From contig JACPTI010000084.1 in NCBI GenBank assembly GCA_016192845.1, positions 1 through 59,427 of the forward strand: a stretch of 59,427 nucleotides of DNA, read 5' to 3'. Below are positions 45,181 through 53,988 of the stretch, in pieces. The stretch comes from Acidobacteriota bacterium (GTDB taxonomy: Bacteria; Acidobacteriota; Vicinamibacteria; Vicinamibacterales; UBA2999). Numbering within the stretch: position 1 is the first letter of the stretch; the number at the start of each line of letters is the position of its first letter. The translations under genes and the position numbers were made by a program. The notes beneath the pieces were generated by a model. The model did not search any database, was not told the DNA's origin, and was given only the letters and a program-made list of their open reading frames with translations.

Positions 45181-45785
45181 CGCGAGCGGGCCGGCCGTGC
45201 GCGGCAGCTGTTGCGCCTGCGCGACCTGCGGCGCCTCTTCCGGAGCGGCCTGCGGCGCGGGCTCGGCGGGTTCGGCCGCCGCCTCGCGTTCTGGCGCCGC
45301 GGGCTCGGCTGCGACCTCCGGTGCGGGCGCCGCGCCGCGGGCTCGGCTGCTGCCTCGCGCTCGGGAGCCGGTGCGGCTTCGGCTACCTCGGGCGCTGGTG
45401 CCTCGGCCGGCGCCGCGGCCGCGCGTGCGGCGGTCACCTCGCGTACCCCTCCGACCTCCACTTCGAACAGGTGCAGCTCGTGCCCCAGCGGATCGAATCC
45501 GCCGGTCGGCCGGAGCACCCCGCTCGTGCCCACCGGTCTGGCGTTGGCTTCCTTCAGCGTCCCGGTGAGCTCGATGCGGCGGCCGACGAACCCGGCGACC
45601 TCTTCTTCACGGGGGCCCGTCAGTTCGTACGCCATCGGAAAGGTGCCGGGCGTTGGCGGGCACGCCGCCGACGCCTCGGCCGTATCGGGCGCGCCGGGCG
45701 TGACTTCGCGCGCGTCGACGAGCACGTACTCGTTGCGGAGTCCAAGCCCGGGCCCTCGCGGACCGCTGAGACCTGGACCATACAT
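45132..45785 (-). pseudogene. Acidic EPA-repeat protein, frameshifted in the repeat
   Basis: The N-terminal half is sensible: NEYVLVDAREVTPGAPDTAE, FVGRRIELTGTLKEANARPV, then an Ala-Pro-Glu run (APAEAPAPEVAEAAPAPERE). Near 45327-45340 the reading turns into Arg-rich noise. One base away the other frame continues the run as EVAAEPAAPEREAAAEPAEP and QVAQAQQLPRTAGPLAL. So the gene has a frameshift inside the repeat, from slippage or assembly error. Function unknown; the TLKEANARPVGT part looks like an OB-type domain. Confidence 0.5.
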
Positions 45786-45787
45786 GT

Positions 45788-45814
45788 CACCTAGCGTCCG
45801 GCTTCAGCCGGACC
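45788..45814. repeat. REP-like palindrome, single copy
   Basis: GCGTCCGGCTTCAGCCGGAC with flanks, just upstream of the EPA-repeat gene start (45785) and 160 bp before the ornithine cyclodeaminase homologue. Confidence 0.8.
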
Positions 45815-45977
45815 GGAACCTCGAACGCAGAACTTCGCACCTGAACCGAGAGCGGAACTCTGAACACGAACCGAGAAGCGAGAAGGCAGAAGCATGAACG
45901 ACAGTTCTCGATCGCCATTGAAGTGAACAGCGGTGTGAGTTGACAGCGCGGCGGGCGGCGACTACGGTTCGCGTGCG

Positions 45978-47072
45978 ATGACGTTGTTGCTCGACACCCG
46001 TGAGATTGCGCAGGTGCTGACGATGGCCGACGCGGTGGCGGCGATGGAGGAGGCGTTTCGCGATCTCGCCGCCGGCAGCGGCGTCAACCGTCCGCGGTCG
46101 CACACGTACGTGCCGAGACCGGCGCCGCCCGGCGAAGACCGTTTTTACCTGTTCAAGTCGATGGACGGCGCGCTCCCGCGGCTCGGCATGCACGGCCTTC
46201 GCATGAGCTCCGACCTGCTGGTCGAGCGCGAGGTGGGCGGCCAGCGGCGGCGGGAGAAGATCCCCCTGGCGCCCGGCGGCAAGTACGTCGGGCTGCTGAT
46301 GCTCTTCAGCCTCGAGACACTCGAGCCGCTCGCGATCATGCCGGACGGCTACCTGCAGCGCATGCGCGTGGGCGCGACGAGCGCCCTGGCGGCGAGCCGT
46401 CTGGCGCGGCCCGACGCGCGGCGGGCGGCGGTCATCGGCACCGGCTGGCAGGCGGGCGCCCAGGTGATGGGCCTGTTCGACGTGTTCCCGCGCCTCGAGG
46501 AGATGAAGGTGTACAGCCCGAACGCCGCGCACCGCGCCGCCTTCGCGGACGAGTGGTCGGCGACGCTGAACAGGCGCGTCACCGTTGCGCCCACAGCGAC
46601 CGACGCAGTGAGCGGCGCGGATGTCGTGGCGCTCGCCACGAACTCGCAGGTGCCCGTCATCGCGGCGGAAGCGATTTCCGAAGGCTGCCATGTCGGCTCG
46701 ATTCAGGGACGCGAGGTGCCGGACGGCCTCGTGGCGCGTGCCGATCTGGTCGTCGTCCGCGAGCGTTCCGAACCGACGTTCTGGGTGATGGGCGATCGGC
46801 TGCCGCACGAAGTGTCACGTCGACGCTCGGTTGAAAAGGGCGACGTCGACGCGAGCAGAGTGGTCACGCTTGGCGACGTGGTCACCGGGCGGCATCCGGG
46901 CCGGACGTCGGATCGCCAGATCACGCTCTTCACCGGAGGCGGGAGCGGCGGAAGCGCGGGACTGGGAACACAGTTCGTCGCCATCGGCGCGCTGATCTAT
47001 CGCCGCGCGCGGGAGCGGGGGCTCGGACGCGAGCTGCCGACCGAGTGGTTCCTGCAGGACGAGCGGCCGTAG
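45978..47072 (+). CDS. Ornithine cyclodeaminase / mu-crystallin family protein
   Basis: 364 aa. The N terminus MTLLLDTREIAQVLTMADAV and the LQRMRVGATSALAASRLARP motif are typical, and the Rossmann fold begins AAVIGTGWQAGAQVMGLF. Members reduce or deaminate amino and imino acids with NAD(P). The substrate is open: ornithine, alanine or a ketimine are all possible. ATG 45978 starts the conserved part. It is monocistronic. Confidence 0.88.
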   Translation: MTLLLDTREIAQVLTMADAVAAMEEAFRDLAAGSGVNRPRSHTYVPRPAPPGEDRFYLFKSMDGALPRLGMHGLRMSSDLLVEREVGGQRRREKIPLAPGGKYVGLLMLFSLETLEPLAIMPDGYLQRMRVGATSALAASRLARPDARRAAVIGTGWQAGAQVMGLFDVFPRLEEMKVYSPNAAHRAAFADEWSATLNRRVTVAPTATDAVSGADVVALATNSQVPVIAAEAISEGCHVGSIQGREVPDGLVARADLVVVRERSEPTFWVMGDRLPHEVSRRRSVEKGDVDASRVVTLGDVVTGRHPGRTSDRQITLFTGGGSGGSAGLGTQFVAIGALIYRRARERGLGRELPTEWFLQDERP

Positions 47073-47261
47073 GAATCTGCGCGGCGGGTGCGTTGCCCGG
47101 ACGAGGCGACACGCTGCAGACTCGAACCCGCGCCGGGTGGTTCATCGGAAGCGGTCCGGGGGGTTGGCGCAGTTCGTGCTCGATTGAGGGTAGGGACACA
47201 GCAGTTCAGGTTCATGGCGGCAAGGAACGATCCGACGAAAGAGCTGGAAAATGAACCCGCA

Positions 47262-47570
47262 TTACCGCTTCTTTGCCGATGCCTTCTGCCGGGCAGCTCG
47301 CTGCTGCAGGATGCGCTTGGCGCGCTCGAGCTCGGCGCGTCGTGAGGCGCTGAGGTTCCGGCCACCGCGGTTGATGAAGTACTGAATCATCCGAATACCT
47401 GATCCGATTCCACCGGGCGACACGTCCTTCCGGGCCATTGTTCTCGCGATCTCGGCGGCCGAGCCGGTAAAGGTGCCCGGTGGCGGATGGGTCGAGTCGG
47501 TGGTCACGGTCCGCACCCATTTCCGTTTCGCCGTGCGGCGCGTGGTCGAAGCGGTTTTGCGTGACGCCAT
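47262..47570 (-). CDS. DUF3175 protein
   Basis: 102 aa from ATG 47570, which has AGGAG upstream. KWVRTVTTDSTHPPPGTFTG, EIARTMARKDVSPGGIGSGI and IQYFINRGGRNLSASRRAEL form the DUF3175 pattern. The protein is very basic, with Lys/Arg-rich ends that could bind nucleic acid. Role unknown. Confidence 0.85.
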   Translation of the reverse strand: MASRKTASTTRRTAKRKWVRTVTTDSTHPPPGTFTGSAAEIARTMARKDVSPGGIGSGIRMIQYFINRGGRNLSASRRAELERAKRILQQRAARQKASAKKR

Positions 47571-47780
47571 GAGGTACTCGCTCCTGCACATCCAGAGTGC
47601 CGGACCGGCCAGAACCTAGCAAGCGCGGCACCGACGCCCCGGGTCAACTCGAATGGAACGCGTTGAGCGCCCGGCAGCAGCGCAACCGGTATCGCGCTTG
47701 CAGAGTAATGGAGACCCCGTCGAGGCGTAGCTTCAACGGGCCGCCGGCACGGGAACCCCCGTTGCTGACTGGAGACACGC

Positions 47781-48506
47781 GTGACCCTGACGTTTCTTGG
47801 GACTCGCGGCAACATTGACATCAGCACGCGCCGGCATCGCCGGCACACGTCAACGCTCGTCTCACATCGCGGCGTCCAGGTCATGATCGATTGCGGCGCA
47901 GACTGGCTCCGGCACGTCGATCGCGTGGCCCCGGACGCGATCGTGCTCACGCACGCGCACCCGGATCACATCGATGGCCTGAGGCATGGTTCGCCCTGTC
48001 CGGTCTACGCGCCGCGGGCCGTCTGGCGAGCCCTCGCGAGGTGGCCCATTCCAGAGCGGCACCCGCTGACTTTACGCGTGCCCTCAAACATTCGCGGCAT
48101 TCACCTGAAGGCTTTCCCGCTCGATCATTCGGTGATTGCGCCGGCAGTGGGTTACCGCATCACGGCCGGAGGCGCAACCATCTTCTACGCCCCAGACGTG
48201 CTCCGGATTCGGCATGCGGCCGACGCGCTCACGGGCATCCGGCTGTATGTCGGTGATGGTGCGACGATCGCGCGGCCGATCGTGCGGGTCGAAGGCCGGA
48301 AGGGCGCGGCGGTCGGCCACGCTCCCATCGTCACGCAGCTCGAATGGTGCGCGGAGGCGGGTGTACGGCGCGCCATCTTCACGCATTGCGGTCGCGCCAT
48401 TGTGGCGGGCCGGCCCGATGTCGAAGAGCGCATCGCCGCCGTTGGGCGAGCAGAACGCATCGAGACCCGGATCGCCCATGATGGCCTGCGGATCGTGCTC
48501 CGTTAA
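47781..48506 (+). CDS. MBL-fold metallo-hydrolase
   Basis: 241 aa from GTG 47781. The metal motif HAHPDHIDGL is intact, with VQVMIDCGADWL before it, the second ligand region AFPLDHSVIAPAVGYRI and ending IFTHCGRAIV. The domain is like RNase Z/PhnP-type phosphodiesterases (TLTFLGTRGN start). Substrate unknown. It converges on coaX with 17 bp between stops. Confidence 0.85.
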   Translation: MTLTFLGTRGNIDISTRRHRRHTSTLVSHRGVQVMIDCGADWLRHVDRVAPDAIVLTHAHPDHIDGLRHGSPCPVYAPRAVWRALARWPIPERHPLTLRVPSNIRGIHLKAFPLDHSVIAPAVGYRITAGGATIFYAPDVLRIRHAADALTGIRLYVGDGATIARPIVRVEGRKGAAVGHAPIVTQLEWCAEAGVRRAIFTHCGRAIVAGRPDVEERIAAVGRAERIETRIAHDGLRIVLR

Positions 48507-48523
48507 GGGTCGGGCATGCGAAG

Positions 48524-49336
48524 TCATGAGGCGTGGCCGGTTGGCGCCCTCCACGGCCTGCTGGCGCCGGGATTGAATGACAGGGCGCGTTCGAGGCCGA
48601 TCAGCACGAGGTCGTGCAGAACGACATCGAACAGCTGTTCGCCTTCGAACAGACGGCAGAATCCTCCGGTGGCAATGACGAGCGCCGGCTCTCCGTGAAA
48701 CACCCGCTCGCGAATCTCCCGCGCCAAGCCGGCGATGGCAGCGCGGTTGCCGAAGTACAGCCCGGACTGGATGCACTCGACCGTCGACCGACCCACGAGC
48801 TCGGCCGTCGGCACGATTTCCACGTTCGGCAGGCGCGCCGTGTTCTGCTCCAGCGCCTCCATCTGAATCCGCAGGCCGGGGAGAATGATGCCGCCGAGGT
48901 GCTCGCGGCCGGCGCGCACGACCTCGAACGTCGTGGCGGTTCCGAAGTCGATGATGATCAGGTTGCGGTCGGGGTAGAGATGCGTGGCGGCGATCGCGTT
49001 CGCGATGCGGTCGGCGCCCACTTCAAGCGGATTACGATACCGGATCTTCAGACCGGTCTTGACGCCCGCCTGCAGGATGAACGGATCGAGCCCGAAGTAC
49101 TTGCGGCAGCAGCTCCGGAGCGAATAGATGATCTCCGGAACGACCGAACAGCAGGCAATCTGCCGCACGCCCGACGGATCGCCGCCGTTCTCCCGGAGCA
49201 CGCCGCGCAGAAAGAGCCCCAGCTCGTCTGACGAGGTCGGTGGGCGGGACGGCTTGCGGAAGCGGATCGTCAGCTCGCCGTGCTCGAACACGCCGCCGAA
49301 GATCTGACTGTTCCCGACATCGAGCGTCAGAATCAT
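48524..49336 (-). CDS. coaX: Type III pantothenate kinase
   Basis: 270 aa. The ATP/pantothenate motifs are [29 protein letters not shown] and [14 protein letters not shown]. It phosphorylates pantothenate, the first committed step of coenzyme A synthesis, in the cytoplasm. ATG 49336 overlaps the panC stop (ATGA), so pantothenate synthesis and use are translated together. Confidence 0.95.
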   Translation of the reverse strand: MILTLDVGNSQIFGGVFEHGELTIRFRKPSRPPTSSDELGLFLRGVLRENGGDPSGVRQIACCSVVPEIIYSLRSCCRKYFGLDPFILQAGVKTGLKIRYRNPLEVGADRIANAIAATHLYPDRNLIIIDFGTATTFEVVRAGREHLGGIILPGLRIQMEALEQNTARLPNVEIVPTAELVGRSTVECIQSGLYFGNRAAIAGLAREIRERVFHGEPALVIATGGFCRLFEGEQLFDVVLHDLVLIGLERALSFNPGASRPWRAPTGHAS

Positions 49337-50109
49337 CGCCGGCCTTGCAGCGGGACGTTGTCGATCAGCCGAACGCCGCCGAGGTGCACCGCTCCCAGGC
49401 GACGTCCCTCCAGCTCCTCGACGTACTCGACGGCAAACCCGGCCTCTCGCAGCGTCCGGGCCGCGGCGTCGGGTGACGGCGCCGTGGAGAGGGCCCGATA
49501 GAATTGCGGCGCCTTCAGGCGATCCGACGGCGACAGGCGCTGGTTCCGCGAGCTGAGGGCCAGGCCGTCGGGCTCGCGGACGGTTGCGCAGGCGACGATG
49601 GCCGTCGGCAGGAAGAAGGCGTCCACCAGCCCGCGCACGAGGCTGAGCTGCTGCCAGTCCTTCTCGCCGAAATAGGCACGCTCGGCCGCGGCAATCTGCA
49701 GGAGCTTCAGGACCACCGTGAGCACGCCGTCGAAGTGTCCGGGCCGGCAGGCTCCCTCCAGGACCCGCGCACGCTCACTCTCCGTCACGCGGTAGCGAAA
49801 ATCATCCGGGTACAGCTGCGAGGCGCCGGGCACGAGGACGAACTCTACTTCTTCGTCTCGCAGCATCGCGACGTCTTCGTCCACGTTCTGCGGGTACCGG
49901 ACGAAGTCGTTCGGGTCGTCGAACTGTGTCGGGTTGACGAAGATGCTGACCAGCGTGCGATCGTTCTCCGCCCGACTCCGCCGCACCAGCGAGAGATGGC
50001 CCTCGTGCAGGGCGCCCATCGTCGGGACGAAGCCGAGCGTCACGCCGGTGCGGATCTGCGCACGACGTTCGTGGCGCCACGCAGACAGGTCCTCGAAGAC
50101 CCTCGTCAC
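49333..50109 (-). CDS. panC: Pantothenate synthetase
   Basis: 258 aa from GTG 50109. Motifs: [20 protein letters not shown] (HIGH-like ATP site), [19 protein letters not shown], and [16 protein letters not shown]. It joins pantoate and beta-alanine with ATP. The GTG overlaps the panB stop (GTGA); the open frame beyond it is panB read in another phase. No panD was seen. Confidence 0.95.
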   Translation of the reverse strand: MTRVFEDLSAWRHERRAQIRTGVTLGFVPTMGALHEGHLSLVRRSRAENDRTLVSIFVNPTQFDDPNDFVRYPQNVDEDVAMLRDEEVEFVLVPGASQLYPDDFRYRVTESERARVLEGACRPGHFDGVLTVVLKLLQIAAAERAYFGEKDWQQLSLVRGLVDAFFLPTAIVACATVREPDGLALSSRNQRLSPSDRLKAPQFYRALSTAPSPDAAARTLREAGFAVEYVEELEGRRLGAVHLGGVRLIDNVPLQGRR

Positions 50110-50897
50110 GAGTAGCTCTCCTCCGGCCCGGGAAACGTCGCCTGCTTGACGTCGGCGTCGTACTGATTGAGCGCGTCGGTGAGGAGGCGTTCGCCGTCGC
50201 AGTACCGGCGCACGTAGCGCGGGCTCATGCTCGTGTCCAGCCCGCAGAGGTCCTGCAGGACGAGAACCTGCCCATCGGTCCCGCATCCGGCGCCGATACC
50301 GATGGTCGGGATCGACAGCTCAGCGGTGATGCGGGCGGCCAGATCGGCGGGCACGCACTCGAGCACGATGGAGAAGCAGCCCAGGCCCTCCAGCGCGTGC
50401 GCCTGGCCCAGCAGTGTCGCCGCGTCGCGCGCAGCCCGTCCCTGCACTCGGAAGCCGCCGAACCGGTTGACCGATTGCGGCGTCAGGCCAAGATGCCCCA
50501 TCACGGGGATGCCGGACCCGATGATGTGTCGGATCACGTCTTCGTGCCCGTCCACCCCTTCCAGCTTGACCGCGTGCGCGCCGCTCGTCACCAGCGCGCC
50601 GACCGCCCGCATCGCCGCCGGGATGCCTTTCCGGAACGACAGAAACGGGAGATCGGCAATCACGAACTTCCCCCCGGCCGCACGAGCGACCGCCCGGGTG
50701 TGCATCGCCATCAGGCCGACGGTCGCGGCAAGGGTGGTCGGATGCCCGTGGATGACCATCGCCGCCGAGTCGCCGACGAGAATGGCATCCACGTTCGACC
50801 GCGCGACGATGCGCGCCGACCAGGCGTCGTACGCGGTGACGAGGGAAATCTTCCGTCCCTCCGCTTTGAAGCGGGCGAACTCATGGACGGCGTTCAT
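50106..50897 (-). CDS. panB: 3-methyl-2-oxobutanoate hydroxymethyltransferase
   Basis: 263 aa. KISLVTAYDAWSARIV, AILVGDSAAMVIHGHPTTL (metal ligand Asp), AVKLEGVDGHE, MGHLGLTPQSVNRFGGFRVQ and IPTIGIGAGCGTDGQVLVLQ identify PanB. It makes ketopantoate from ketoisovalerate and methylene-tetrahydrofolate. First gene of the panB-panC-coaX operon; the promoter should lie in the 50898-51092 gap, where no gene was found. Confidence 0.95.
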   Translation of the reverse strand: MNAVHEFARFKAEGRKISLVTAYDAWSARIVARSNVDAILVGDSAAMVIHGHPTTLAATVGLMAMHTRAVARAAGGKFVIADLPFLSFRKGIPAAMRAVGALVTSGAHAVKLEGVDGHEDVIRHIIGSGIPVMGHLGLTPQSVNRFGGFRVQGRAARDAATLLGQAHALEGLGCFSIVLECVPADLAARITAELSIPTIGIGAGCGTDGQVLVLQDLCGLDTSMSPRYVRRYCDGERLLTDALNQYDADVKQATFPGPEESYS

Positions 50898-51092
50898 GTG
50901 CGGTCGAAAGCGGCCGCGACCGGCTGCCGGCCGAAAGCACGGACGAACAACAAGCCGGGGGAGATGAAGGGACTGACGGGAACAGCGTTCCGCGCAGGTA
51001 CCTGTCGCATCGATCAGGTCCTCACAAGAAAGGCGTCTATGAGCGAACCACCGCGGTCGCCGTTCCGCGAGGGAATCGGCGCCGCGAGATCA

Positions 51093-51338
51093 TCATACCG
51101 CGTACAGGGTCATCGCGCCGCGGGAGCCTGCCCACCTCGACTGCCCTGGCGTGTAGACGCAGCCCCGAAACTTCGCGCCGTGCTCGGAATCCCACGTGAT
51201 CGTTTCAACCTTCGGCTCCCACGGTGCCGGCACCGCGAATCGATCGACGCGATTCGTGTACTCGACCCATTCCTGCGCGACCACCGGCTGCGCGAGAAGC
51301 AGCACGCAGAGCCCCGTCATCACTGAAATGACGCGCAT
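51093..51338 (-). pseudogene. Truncated secreted protein (QEWxEYxNxxDRF type)
   Basis: 81 aa. AAGGAG precedes ATG 51338, then a signal peptide (RVISVMTGLCVLLLAQPVVA) and QEWVEYTNRVDRFAVPAPWE. Proteins starting this way are usually about twice as long; here the frame ends at GAMTLYAV soon after VYTPGQ. Probably a 3' truncation, next to the tRNA-derived break at 51453. Confidence 0.55.
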
Positions 51339-51452
51339 AGATTTCTCCTTCGGCCCTCCCGCCGGCTCGAGGGCGAGGGAATACTGCCAGAAGACCGCGG
51401 CCGCACACAATTGACATCGACGGCTGTCGGGACTTCACGGGTGAGTGAAGGG

Positions 51453-51497
51453 TGGCGCCCCTGCAGGACTCGAACCTGCGGCCTCCTGGTTCGTAGC
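51453..51497 (-). other. tRNA-Arg(ACG) 3'-half fragment 1 (attachment scar)
   Basis: Minus-strand reading starts GCTACGAACCAGGAGG (anticodon loop CTACGAA, anticodon ACG, and 3' stem), then the T-arm GCAGGTTCGAGTCCTGC, then the 3' acceptor strand and CCA-like end. The 5' half is missing. This copy differs from the other two in the acceptor end (GGGGCGCCA). Confidence 0.8.
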
Positions 51498-51704
51498 CAC
51501 GACCATCGGCCGAAATGCATTCAATCTTATTGGGGATTCGATGTTGTGCCACGCGGGCTTGCCACGTGGACGAAGTGAGGCCTCCTTTTCCCACGCTTCC
51601 CACACGACAGGTTCGCCCACGGCCGCGAGGCAGTATAGACTTTCGCCGGTTGGGCAGCAGGACCTTCGATCCGGCTGCCGATAGAAACACAGCGGGAGGA
51701 AGCC

Positions 51705-52466
51705 ATGGGATCGTGCGCGAAATTCGCCGCAGCATGCCTTTTGGGAGCCTTGGGATTGATGCCGCAAGGAGCGGCCACTGCGGCCGAACTCATCATCCTG
51801 ACCAACCAGGGCGCGACGCCGGGGGTGAGAGCACTGGCCGACGCGTTCGCCCGCGCCAGCGGACACAAAGTGACCGTTCTTCAGGAAGAGGGCGAGGCGC
51901 TGGAGCGGAGAATCAATAACGGCCCGGCAGACCTCATTACCGGAAATCCGGAAACCCTCGAGCCACTCGTCAAGAATGGCAGAGCGGTGGCCAGCACGGT
52001 TACGCCGTTCGTGCTCGCCGGTCTCGGCCTTTCAGTGCGGGCTGGCGCGCCGAAGCCCGATATCAGCACTGTGGAAGCCTACAAGGCGACGTTGCTCGCG
52101 GCGAAGTCGATCGGCTATTCGCGCGGCTGCAGCGGCAGGAATATCGCCGAGGGGATTGCGCAGCTCGGCCTCACCGAGCAGTTGAAGGCCAAGACGATTT
52201 TCACCAGCGGCGGTCCCGTCACCGACTTTCTGGCGCGTGGCGACTTCGAGATCGGCATTCAGCAGACCAACATCATGGTCGGCGTGCCCGGAACGGATTA
52301 TGTCGGGCCGCTGCCCGGCTTTCTGAACAAGCCGTGCCCATCGAGTGTCGCTTTACTGACGGTCTCGAAGGAGCAGGAGGCCGCGCGCGCGATGATCAGG
52401 TTCATGATTTCGCCGGAGGCCGCGCCGCTGCTTCGCAAGACCTATGTGGAACCGGCCAAACCTTGA
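51705..52466 (+). CDS. Periplasmic molybdate/anion-type substrate-binding protein
   Basis: 253 aa. GGGAGGAAGCC before ATG 51705; a signal peptide runs to GAATAAELIILTNQGA. ModA-like type II binding fold: VTVLQEEGEALERRINNGPA, GLGLSVRAGAPKPDISTVEA, YSRGCSGRNIAEGIAQLGL and RAMIRFMISPEAAPLLRKT. No permease or ATPase gene accompanies it, so it is an orphan or serves a distant transporter. It is the cargo between tRNA fragments 1 and 2 and looks horizontally acquired. Confidence 0.85.
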   Translation: MGSCAKFAAACLLGALGLMPQGAATAAELIILTNQGATPGVRALADAFARASGHKVTVLQEEGEALERRINNGPADLITGNPETLEPLVKNGRAVASTVTPFVLAGLGLSVRAGAPKPDISTVEAYKATLLAAKSIGYSRGCSGRNIAEGIAQLGLTEQLKAKTIFTSGGPVTDFLARGDFEIGIQQTNIMVGVPGTDYVGPLPGFLNKPCPSSVALLTVSKEQEAARAMIRFMISPEAAPLLRKTYVEPAKP

Positions 52467-52581
52467 GAGCGGCGAAAGCTTGCAGGTGAGGCGGTTCGCG
52501 TTGGGCGCACGCGCGGCAGAAGTTACCTGTGTCCCCGGAATGAACTGTCACCGATGTGTCCGGAATAGACCGAGCGAAGGA

Positions 52582-52627
52582 TGGCGCGCCCTGCAGGACT
52601 CGAACCTGCGGCCTCCTGGTTCGTAGC
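52582..52627 (-). other. tRNA-Arg(ACG) 3'-half fragment 2 (attachment scar)
   Basis: 46 nt, broken at the same anticodon-loop point as fragment 1. Acceptor strand AGGGCGC, discriminator G and an encoded CCA are present. Immediately left, TGTCCCCGGAAT and TGTCCGGAAT repeat with a GAACTGTCACC between, resembling an insertion-sequence edge. Confidence 0.85.
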
Positions 52628-52724
52628 GAGCGGAAGGGAGGCAATCAGGGGCAGCGGGACACCGCTGCCCCTCGTTTTCTTAGAAAATCTGACAACTCGG
52701 GGCACCCCCCGAAAGCCGCGAGGC

Positions 52725-52755
52725 GCTACCGATTGTCAGTCATTTGTCAGTCGGC
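52725..52755. repeat. 31-bp direct repeat, left copy
   Basis: Contains ATTGTCAGTCATTTGTCAGT and matches 53859-53889 at 29 of 31 positions. It marks the left side of the ParDE/DUF2442 cargo. Confidence 0.8.
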
Positions 52756-52845
52756 TCGCATCTGATCAGAGAGGAGAAGGTCGCAGATGGCGACTGACAA
52801 ATCGGGGCCGCGACGCTCTGGTCCGTCTGTCAGTCGTGCGGGACG

Positions 52846-53139
52846 CTACTCGCGAAACAGCGCTTCGAGATCGCGACTGCCTCGCACCACACGCTGAATC
52901 ACAACGTCATCGCCTTCGATTCGATACAGCACAACATAGTTGCCGACCGGAAAGGAGTGAATGCCGGTCCGAAGGTCGTCACGCCGCCTGCCGACGCGAG
53001 GATGCCTTGACAGCAGGAGGAAGCGGGCTGCTATGGAATCGACCAGGCGGTCTGCCGTCTCGATGCTGCGTTCGTCGGCGACGTAGGACCAGAGCTCGAC
53101 AAGATCGGCTTTCGCCTCTGGCGCGAGGCGGTGCGCCAT
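52846..53139 (-). CDS. parE: ParE/RelE-family toxin
   Basis: 97 aa, full length. HRLAPEAKADLVELWSYVAD, LVDSIAARFLLLSRHPRVG, FPVGNYVVLYRIEGDDVVIQ and RVVRGSRDLEALF follow the ParE pattern. ParE toxins poison DNA gyrase, RelE types cut mRNA; the terminal motif favours ParE. Its ATG overlaps the antitoxin stop by one base. Confidence 0.87.
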   Translation of the reverse strand: MAHRLAPEAKADLVELWSYVADERSIETADRLVDSIAARFLLLSRHPRVGRRRDDLRTGIHSFPVGNYVVLYRIEGDDVVIQRVVRGSRDLEALFRE

Positions 53140-53426
53140 CAGCGGGAGGTCGCGCGCTTGCGCTCGGCAGCCAGGCGACGACGACCTTGCTGCTTGACGT
53201 CCTCAGCGAGGGCTCTCATGGATTCCTCTGTGATTGGAATCCCCTCGCCGCGAGCCAGGGATGCGTCGGCTTCGTCGAGCATGGCCAGAATTTCGAGGCG
53301 TCGGCGCTCGCGCTCTTCCCAGAGGGCCAACGCTTCCTCGACTGCCTCCTCTTCGCGCTTGAACCGGCCGCTCTCGATCGCCTTCTGAACGAAAGCCCGC
53401 TGGTCTGGGGTCAGCTCGACGTTCAT
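53139..53426 (-). CDS. parD: ParD-family antitoxin
   Basis: 95 aa from ATG 53426. MNVELTPDQRAFVQKAIESG with KREEEAVEEALALWEERERR is the ParD helix-rich start; the C-terminal half (ITEESMRALAEDVKQQGRRR) would wrap the toxin. It normally represses its own operon. The frame upstream of this ATG belongs to DUF2442. Confidence 0.87.
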   Translation of the reverse strand: MNVELTPDQRAFVQKAIESGRFKREEEAVEEALALWEERERRRLEILAMLDEADASLARGEGIPITEESMRALAEDVKQQGRRRLAAERKRATSR

Positions 53427-53449
53427 ACCAGCATTGTAGCGCGGGGCAA

Positions 53450-53779
53450 TCAGGGGCGGCGCGCCCAAGTGGACTTGCGAGATGTGGTCTTGCGAGGGGT
53501 CCGCGTAGACCTTGATTCCAGTGCTGCACCCTCCGCCAGTCGCGTGAACCGCTCCGGCTGCAGGAGGCTTGAAACGGAGATGTCTTCGTCGACCGCCTTC
53601 CAGTGGACGCCGATACCGCCGCCTATCGGCTCCCACTCGGCTCGCTGTCGCGGTGTCGCCGCCAGCAGGCGAGGAAACCACGCCAACGGGACAGATACCG
53701 TGCGGCCGTCATCGAGGGCAACGGTCAGCGCATCATCCGTACACGAAACGCCAACCGCCGGGACTTCACGACTTTGCAT
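53450..53779 (-). CDS. DUF2442 protein
   Basis: 109 aa from ATG 53779 (a TTG at 53785 is possible). VSCTDDALTVALDDGRTVSV, PLAWFPRLLAATPRQRAEWE and GGGIGVHWKAVDEDISVSSL are the family's core. DUF2442 genes usually pair with DUF4160 as toxin-antitoxin-like modules; here the upstream partner is a DUF433 fragment instead. The last 25 residues are Arg/Thr-rich and unconserved, perhaps from a frameshift. Confidence 0.8.
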   Translation of the reverse strand: MQSREVPAVGVSCTDDALTVALDDGRTVSVPLAWFPRLLAATPRQRAEWEPIGGGIGVHWKAVDEDISVSSLLQPERFTRLAEGAALESRSTRTPRKTTSRKSTWARRP

Positions 53780-53858
53780 CGGCAAAGTGGACTGCAGCCT
53801 CGATGTCCTCGTGCGTCAGGCGCGGATAAGCGTCCAGCAGATCCGCTTCGGGCGCACC
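53766..53858 (-). pseudogene. C-terminal fragment of a DUF433 antitoxin
   Basis: Minus-strand reading GAPEADLLDAYPRLTHEDIE followed by AAVHFADAKS and a stop at 53766-53768 is the closing helix pair of DUF433. The N terminus is cut exactly at the right-hand 31-bp repeat. It was too short to be noticed as an open frame. Confidence 0.65.
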
Positions 53859-53889
53859 GCTACGAATTGTCAGTCATTTGTCAGTCGGC
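53859..53889. repeat. 31-bp direct repeat, right copy
   Basis: Partner of 52725-52755. Lies 54 nt left of tRNA fragment 3 and forms the break in the DUF433 fragment. Confidence 0.8.
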
Positions 53890-53942
53890 CGCAGCCGCCG
53901 CTGACGGGCGTGATCGAAATCGCGAGATTTCTTCGAGAAATT

Positions 53943-53988
53943 TGGCGCGCCCTGCAGGACTCGAACCTGCGACCTCCTGGTTCGTAGC
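53943..53988 (-). other. tRNA-Arg(ACG) 3'-half fragment 3 (attachment scar)
   Basis: 46 nt, one base different from fragment 2 in the variable loop (AGGTC against AGGCC), same break in the anticodon loop, CCA encoded. Confidence 0.85.

Noticed and set aside
45804..46808. A 334-residue minus-strand frame opposite the ornithine cyclodeaminase gene
   Set aside because: Mirror coding with no recognisable domain, while the plus strand has the conserved NAD-binding motif.
47073..47261. CTGCAGACTCGAACCCGCGCC near 47115 considered as another tRNA 3' end
   Set aside because: The T-arm does not pair properly and no anticodon-stem or acceptor sequence follows.
52581..53987. Long plus-strand frame beginning MARPAGLEPAASWFVA and ending ALQDSNLRPPGS
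   Set aside because: Both ends are translations of the tRNA-Arg fragments, and the middle is antisense to parE, parD and DUF2442. This is a well-known spurious product.
51453..53988. tRNA-Arg fragments considered as functional tRNA genes
   Set aside because: All three lack the 5' acceptor strand, D-arm and 5' anticodon stem.
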